Under the pieces are notes generated by a model. It saw nothing but the letters and a program-made list of their open reading frames with translations, had not been told where the DNA came from and did not search any database. Below, in pieces: positions 58,000 to 64,000 of a stretch of 64,000 nucleotides of DNA. The DNA comes from Mucidula mucida (Eukaryota; Basidiomycota; Agaricomycetes; Agaricales; Physalacriaceae). The position numbers and the translations under genes are program-made. The stretch covers positions 1 to 64,000 of the forward strand of contig JADNYV010000018.1 in assembly GCA_015501055.1 (NCBI GenBank), read 5' to 3'. Each line of letters opens with the position of its first letter. Position 1 is the first letter of the stretch.

Positions 58000-58956
58000 G
58001 GTCTTGGGCGGTTAAGGAGCACACGATGTCAGCTTTTGAACGCTTCCGCGTCACATCCCGAAGTGAGGGGCGGACCCTACCAGTCAGGAGGCTTGCTTGA
58101 TTGGGTACGCTACTCTCTCAGACAGAGAGTTGGATCGGTTTGAGGCCCTGTAAGGAAATCCGTCTGTTTGACAAGCGGACGAGATTGTGGCGTCATTCTC
58201 AAGTTGTGCAGCGAATGGTCGGAGCACGATGTGATTGAGCTTTGCAACCAGCAGAATGGAACGACGAGTGGTATCAACTCTGCAAGGTATATTTCGTCTC
58301 GAAGCATCAGAGCGGTGCGGATATTCCCATTTTGCGCTGGGACGTCTATACAGGTGAGATTTCTGGAATGCGAGCACACGGAAGCATTGATTGCATGCGC
58401 ATATAATTTGTTGTTCGTTTGTTGAAGGTCATGGTGGCGTATATTTCCGCCGTGCAGACGTTTGCCGGTCTAAGGACTCATTAGTAGCACGTTGCCACAA
58501 ATTCTATGTCTTCTCGGCTTCTTTCATTTAGGGCCTGCGGTACGCATGACTTGTTCCAGCTCTAGAGCTAAGCCAGTAATGATCGATATCCGAGGCGACG
58601 TCTAGCTATTGTGCGTATAAGCTGCAGCGTAAAATGGGCTTATGTCGCTCTAGATTCGAAGATGCGTCCTTGGACGATGAACATAATCAATGATGCATTG
58701 GTATAGTCTCCTGGTCGACTGAGGCGGAGGATTCAGGGGCGTTGCCAGGCCATGGGAGACTATTGCTAAATTTGGTGACTGTTGTTGATTTCTAACCGTC
58801 TCGGCACAACTTTCTGATAGTTGTCCTCCTTGTTTCTTGAACTCGTCCCGAATTGATGTTACACTGGTCGCTGGTCGTCCTATAGCCGTTCCTTTACTCA
58901 ATGTTGGTCTTTCTCAAGATGCCCTTGCTCATTGGTTAACAAATACCAGGCCCCCC
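58000..58956. other. Divergent intergenic region
   Basis: About 950 bases between the divergent FTR1 and Ser/Pro-rich genes, with no supported frame. This is where iron-responsive control of FTR1 would be expected. A GATA-type site of the kind used by fungal iron repressors (ATCWGATAA) was not found by eye. Confidence 0.45.
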
Positions 58957-61900
58957 ATGCAAGCACCTCAGGTTAGCCTGCGGGAGCGTATTGCAGCTTT
59001 GCAGCAACGAGATGTTCGCTCGACGTCGCCGAATCCGCCCACAGCCTCCCTGTCCTCCAATGCCGGCGGTTTACGCGCTAAAATTGCCAAATTTGAGATG
59101 GAGGGAGCAGTACCAGCACCGCGAGGCAGTTTTGGGATGGGCGCGCCGCCATTAGCGGAGAATGGGCAGCAGAAACGGCGTGGCGAACTCTACGGCAACC
59201 GTATTCCCAGCCAGACGCGGCTAGTCAGTAACCCCCCACCCTCGAGTCTGGGTCGTTCAACATCGCCTTTACCGACGACGAGAAGGAATATGTCCATGTC
59301 CGCCTCCGACCTTGATAACGCGGAATCGAGCAACGAAAATTCGCGCTCCTTCTCGGCCTCGCCTCCTCCGATCGAAACAGGCGGCCAACATAGACCGTCA
59401 TTTGCGTCAGCAATGGACATTGCGCGAAGGGCGGATGCGGACACCCATTCACGCGACATTTCCACATCCCCATCGCCTTTGGTGCGCAGGAGATTCTCCT
59501 CGTTTGCCAGCGACGATGCTCCTCCACGTGTCGCTGCACCCGACGAATCCACGCTCGTTAATTCATTGTATGTCCTCACAAAATCATTTACCCAAATCTA
59601 ACATCCCTCTAGGCTGTACATATCACGGGCGATAGCATACTACCACAGGCGACAGGCGACAGCTTCATACAGCCAAGGTACTTACCGTCTTTGATGACCG
59701 AAGCGGACGAAGAAGACGAAGACGAACTATATCAAGAGGTGGATATACCTGCCAATAATTCTGCCGACCTCACCGCCTCACCTGTTGATTCTCCCCATAC
59801 CTCCGACAATCCCGTAATATGCGTTACTGAGGAAGACCAAGCTATTCAGAGTTCTGCCGCTCCTATGCCGAGCGTCGAGGCAGAGCCTGAGGTTGTTTTA
59901 CCTGCGAACGCGCCAGAATTACACGACGCGGCCATTTCTACCTCCGTCGACCCTGAAGCTGAGAAGCAGGTCCTCACAAATCGCCAAGTACAATCCGAAC
60001 TTCACGTAGACTTGCCTTCAGAACCTGCGGGCTCGACTGAGGATGAGGTTACTGGGTTCGCTCCTCCTAATCATATTCAATCGTCGTCGAGGATACCGGT
60101 GATACGCCTCCTCCAACGCCAGACCCAGCCTCTACAATGTCCGCAATAGACAAAACGTTACCTTCTCCAGAGAAGCCACTTTCGTCTCAAACTCACGATT
60201 CCCCTTCCTCACCGTCTACTTCAGAAGCTCGTCCTCGTCCCAGCGCCAATACAAATTCTGACGCCGCGAGTCGTTCTACCCGCCCCATATCCATGTCCAG
60301 TATCGTGTCTGATACGGATTCTCTCTTCACCATGCCCACCTTCCTCGAGCTAAGGACTACCCCGCGATATCAATACAAAGAGATGCCTGACTCGCCGTTC
60401 GTCATCGCTCCTGCCACACCGTTCGAGTCTACACCTACAAGGGAACGACCAGTGAGCATAATCGACGACAGCTCCGGGTCTTCCTGCAGTTCAGACTCGA
60501 AAGGAGACACGTTTGCGCGACAGCAGGATCAGAGCCCCATCGAGACCGAGTTTGGTGTTGTTTCGGTACACCCACAGTCTCATCGCTTCACTCTGGGGAC
60601 CCCGATACAGGCCTATAACGAACCGCTGACTCCCGTGGAGGACCGATTCCTTCCTGGGACCAAGTCCTTCTCGGCTGTGGTGCATGGCAAAATCAGGGAA
60701 GTGCACACCCTCCCCTCGAAGAGTCGCCCTACTATGCCAATCACGCCACAAATGAGGCGTATCCAGAAATCCGTCGTGGAGCCTCCGTCTAGTCCAGGGT
60801 CGGGTGATCTCGCATTGCTCATGCAAAACGCGGCGTTGCTGGAGAGTAGGCTAGAGAATGGGGAAATTCCAAGTGAGGCTGCATACTCGGTGATCGCTAC
60901 CGTGCCAGAAGAGGAGGAAGCGGAGAAAGAAGAAGCGCCGGTTGCAACTGTTCCTACAGCGCCACCGGTGGGTGCAGCCAAACGGCATAAGCGAACTTTC
61001 AGGATACCGCAGAATCTTGGGAAGAGTAAAAGTGGGCAAGGGCACAGCCGGGACTCGAGCGCTAGCGAGGAGCAGGCTGCCCCGCGGAGGAGTGGGAGTC
61101 TCCGGATTAGGGGTAAATCAGGATATGGGTCTGGGAGAGAGTCGTTGGATGATCAGGTCCCACCAATGCCTGAGCGACCACAGACCCAGTACGCCATGCT
61201 GCAACCGATGCCGGAAAACGAGGTACCGCCTACACCGCCTCCGAAGAGTCCAGGCGCGTCGCGCTATTTGGGTAGTTTTCGGCGCTTAGGTACCAAGGCG
61301 TCAAGGCATAGCGTCTCGACATCCTCGGAGATCTCGTCGGACGACTCGATTCCAGTTGCGACTCCGCCTGACCAGAGTGTGGAGTTTGGCATTAGGGACG
61401 GGCTGTCGACGCCTCCACCATCAGGCATTGCGTGGCCGAGTGTGAGTCCCACAAGTCCTAAGAAGGGAGGAACGGTCGGGAGGGCGGCGTCCTTTGCGAA
61501 TCAGCTATGGAGTAGGGGAAGAGCAAAGAGTGGAACGAGTGTTGTTAACGTTGCGGATGATGATGGTTGGTCCTCATAATATCCTCATTTCCTCTTCTTT
61601 GCTAACTAGAAAGATAGCCGATCGCGCCACACTGAGCTCGTTCAAGGGTGTCAAGATACGCCTACATCGCAAACCATCGGCACCAACTGTTCCCAAAATC
61701 CCTTCTGAGATTTCGGGCATTATCATCCCGCCTATTCGATCACATTCCTTGCATGCGCGTTCGGACAGCAAACTGGTTATACCTTCGACTGATTCATTAC
61801 CAAAAATGTCTTCGGCGCATAGTCAAAGCCAGACGGTGATCTCATCATCATCCGAAACGATTAAACAGTCTCATCGACCTGTATCGTGGGCAACAACGTC

Positions 61901-62147
61901 GTCTACTTCGCCAGATACCAGTCTAGATCGCGACTTGTTTGACGCATTTCCATCGCCGCCCAAGTCATACAATGACCGTCCTAGCGTTGATTCGCAGTCT
62001 GGTGGTTATACACCTCCATTGACGATGGGGTCGTCTCCTCCACCTTCATTCAACATGCCTCCATCGTATTCCAGTGGTGCGTCGTTGAGCCGGACATCGA
62101 CGGCGGAGACGCACAAGCAGCACATGACCTCTATGCACTTGTTATAA
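58957..62147 (+). CDS. Large Ser/Pro-rich hypothetical protein
   Basis: I recognise no catalytic domain. The start ATG at 58957 gives 'MQAPQVSLRERIAALQQRD' followed by 'GLRAKIAKFEMEG', two short amphipathic helices. Later exons hold 'LPQATGDSFIQPRYLPS' and an acidic 'EADEEDEDELYQEVD'. An intron at 60050-60097 joins 'EDE' to 'DTGDTPPPTPDP', a Pro-rich SH3-ligand-like run. A long disordered stretch rich in Ser/Pro then follows, with 'ALLMQNAALLESRLENGEIP' as the only clear helix and 'KRHKRTFRIPQNLGK' as a basic patch. The last exon (from ~61609) starts 'RATLSSFKGVKIRLHRKPSA' and ends at TAA 62145-62147. About 990 residues. The layout suggests a cytoskeletal or polarity scaffold, but this is only inference. 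Confidence 0.65.
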
Positions 62148-62753
62148 TAGTGGGTTGGTTGGACTGGTGGATTTTTCGAAGTTAATAAAGCATACTCACC
62201 ATATATCATTATCTACATACCTACATCGATATCTCTACTTACTATTTTACCCTCATTTCATTTTATCTCTTTTTTTTTGGCTCTCGTACGAGCTTGGTTA
62301 CAGTTGAATGCTCTGCTTTCGTTTACTTAATCTATCCTCCCGTTGTCAGTGTAACATAGTCATTTCATTTTGGAGCTGCTGCTTGAGCGATGTGTTGTTA
62401 TCGGAGATGTAAATCATTCACTTACGGCGAATTGGCCCAAGAGCCTCGTGTTGGATCATGATGTTAATCAAGTTGGCACTTGCCATACGCGTTACGGCTG
62501 ACGAGGAAATCAAGACGCCACAAGATCAAAGGCGGAACCTTTCATTGGTAGGTGGTTCGCGGGATCGTATAATAGTAAACAAATGTCCAGTTTATATTCA
62601 TCATACGTAGCTAATCGTAAGATATATATAAGTAGTCCATTGAGATGCCGCCAAAAATTCATCAAAGATCGCGGTTGTGGCATCCCGACATAACAAAGTA
62701 AATAAAGGTCATCGCGCGTCAATCGTCGTCATTATCTTTATGAAGTCACCCAT
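62148..62753. other. AT-rich convergent spacer
   Basis: 3' flanks of two convergent genes, with an AT-rich part near 62190-62280 and a run of nine T. No supported frame or RNA. Confidence 0.5.
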
Positions 62754-63935
62754 TTACGCCGGAAAACTGCGCGCAAACTTGGCTGAGCGGGTGTTGGGAA
62801 TCGAGGAAGGGCAGTCGCTAGATCCCGAATCGAAGCCACCATTCTACATCATAGTACGATGAGCAAAACAGATATCAAAGAAAGAGAACTTGGAACATAC
62901 GCGGAAGTAAGTGCAAACTCGGGCAATCTCGTACTCGCACGAGATGAACGTGTCGATGGTGCCCTCCTCGATGAACGCACCACCGGCGTTGTCGGTCGGG
63001 GGGCAGGCGCCGGTGGATGTGTCCGAGTCGATCACATTGGCCGAGGCGGGACACACGCTGGAGCCGGAGGAGAATCCGCCGTTGACTCGGAAGTAGGTGC
63101 AGAACGAGGTGGCGTATCCGCAGGCGAGGAATCCGTCGTCGTCGATGGTGGAGGACTGCAGTTCGCTCCCGGCGTTGTCGACTACGGGGCAGGAGGCGGT
63201 ACTAGCACTGCGTCGGCGGCGGACGGGAGTGCTGCCAATGGACGACGGGCAGAGGCTGGAGCCCGAGTCGAAGTTGCCGTTCTGAAAATTTGTATGAGAT
63301 TCCGAATGTACAGATGTAATTTGTGGACGTAGTTACCGTGAAGTAGGTACAGAAACTGGTCTCGTACTCGCACGAGATGAAGGTGCCGAGGGTGCCTTCC
63401 TCGATGAGCGCACCCCCCGAATTGTCAGTTGGGGGACACACGCCGGGGGTTGAGGAAGGAGGCGTATCGACCACGTCCGCGGAGGAGGGGCACACACTGG
63501 ATCCGGAGGAGAACCCGCCATTGAGGAAATAAGTGCAGAACGATGTGGCGTATCCACAAGCGAGGAATCCGTCATCGTCAATGGTGGAAGACTGCAGTTC
63601 GCTGCCGGCATTGTCGACAATGGGACAAGAGGCGGTACCAGCCTCGCGGCGGACCGCCCAGCCGCTCAATTGGTCGGGACAGTCACTTGATCCCGAGCTA
63701 ATTCCTCCATTCTATTGAACAAGACGGTTCTTCTTGAGTACAGTTTAGTTGGGGTAACACGACATACCGAGAAGTAGGTGCATGTGCGAGCTTGGGTGTA
63801 CCTGCAGCTCACAAAGCCATCGCTGGTGATACCTGCGCTAGATAAGGGTGAACCCGTCTTATCAGCGGCAGGACAGTTCAGCGCCGCAGCGAAGCCGACA
63901 GCAGACATGAAGAAGACAAAGTTGAAGCGCGTCAT
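62754..63935 (-). CDS. Secreted Cys-rich tandem-repeat protein
   Basis: I know this type only as uncharacterised secreted proteins of basidiomycetes. The start at 63935 gives 'MTRFNFVFFMSAVGFAAALN', a signal peptide. Five modules follow. Each has a 'CP..D.AG' beginning, an acidic 'I..DGF..C.YA' or 'TF.SCEYE' centre, 'C.TYF', then 'NGGFSSGSS.CP'. Each module carries about six Cys, so disulfide-linked repeats are likely. Introns fall right after 'TYF' of modules 1, 3 and 5, at the same point of the module. Between modules 3 and 4 a basic 'VRRRR' site could be cleaved by a Kex2-type protease. It ends 'SAKFARSFPA' with TAA at 62754-62756. About 330 residues. A cell-wall or effector-like role is conceivable but unproven. 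Confidence 0.75.
62917..63716. repeat. Internal two-module tandem duplication
   Basis: The segment at about 62917-63283 repeats at about 63350-63716 with an offset of roughly 435 bases and about 85-90 percent identity in the best parts. An example is the block beginning 'gtggcgtatcc' at 63102 and at 63537. The unit contains two protein modules plus one intron, so a two-module (A-B) block was duplicated within the secreted Cys-rich gene. Confidence 0.75.
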
Positions 63936-64000
63936 CGTGAAGAGAGAAAAAAGTCAAAAAAAGTTGGGTGAAGAAGAGTGGAAAAGAGGTGAGCGAGAAA

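Noticed and set aside
60050..60100. Apparent frame shift in the large Ser/Pro-rich gene
   Set aside because: A normal 48-base intron at 60050-60097, with a 'ctaat' branch-like word, keeps the frame without any break.
62859..63332. Gly/Val/Ala-rich plus-strand frame of 157 codons
   Set aside because: Antisense of the secreted Cys-rich repeat gene; composition reflects the duplicated modules.
1..64000. CRISPR arrays, insertion sequences or viral remnants
   Set aside because: No regularly spaced short repeats, transposase, reverse transcriptase or integrase motifs were seen on either strand.

Overview
The window reads as nuclear DNA of a basidiomycete fungus, most likely an Agaricomycete. Genes are dense, sit on both strands and are split by many GT-AG introns of about 45-60 bases. 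Recognisable families include a CBM1 cellulose-binding protein, a Zn2Cys6 activator, Unc93-like and Sng1-like membrane proteins, an Ftr1 iron permease and Ser/Pro-rich hypothetical proteins. No bacterial operons, CRISPR arrays, tRNAs or rRNAs were seen. The species cannot be named from the sequence alone.

Layout. 1-2.8 kb: exons of unrecognised protein(s). 4.8-6.7 kb: Unc93-like MFS protein. 7.1-8.7 kb: decayed NmrA-like genes. 9.1-11.3 kb: ArfGAP with a poly-Q tail, divergent from a small KPWE-motif protein resembling the peroxisomal import factor PEX39. 12.3-15.2 kb: SMG7/EST1-like nonsense-mediated-decay factor. 15.2-18.6 kb: gene-poor. 18.7 kb: two-finger C2H2 protein. 20.5-22.5 kb: hypothetical minus-strand exons. 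23.2-24.7 kb: Sng1-like membrane protein. 25.7-26.9 kb: hypothetical. 27.2-35.1 kb: amidase divergent from a Zn2Cys6 activator, followed by a DHA2-type drug efflux transporter. 35.8-41.5 kb: NCS1 nucleobase/allantoin permease and two divergent PuuE-type allantoinase paralogues. 41.7-42.6 kb: secreted CBM1 protein. 43-46.3 kb: small membrane protein and a METTL16-type RNA methyltransferase. 47.6 kb: hypothetical. 50.3-54.5 kb: MRE11, divergent from a GDP-fucose-transporter-like SLC35 protein. 54.8-58 kb: F-box protein convergent with FTR1. 59-62.1 kb: Ser/Pro-rich hypothetical. 62.8-63.9 kb: secreted Cys-rich tandem-repeat protein.

Two neighbourhoods look functional. The NCS1 permease plus the allantoinase pair suggests a small purine/allantoin utilisation cluster. 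The amidase, activator and efflux transporter may be another co-regulated group. Housekeeping genes (MRE11, SMG7-like, METTL16-like, ArfGAP, FTR1) are interspersed.

The main caution is 40.6-42.5 kb. Two adjacent, otherwise well-conserved genes are broken by repeated one-base losses, mostly at homopolymers. This looks like sequencing error at least as much as real decay. Exon boundaries throughout were read by eye from frame continuity and splice signals.
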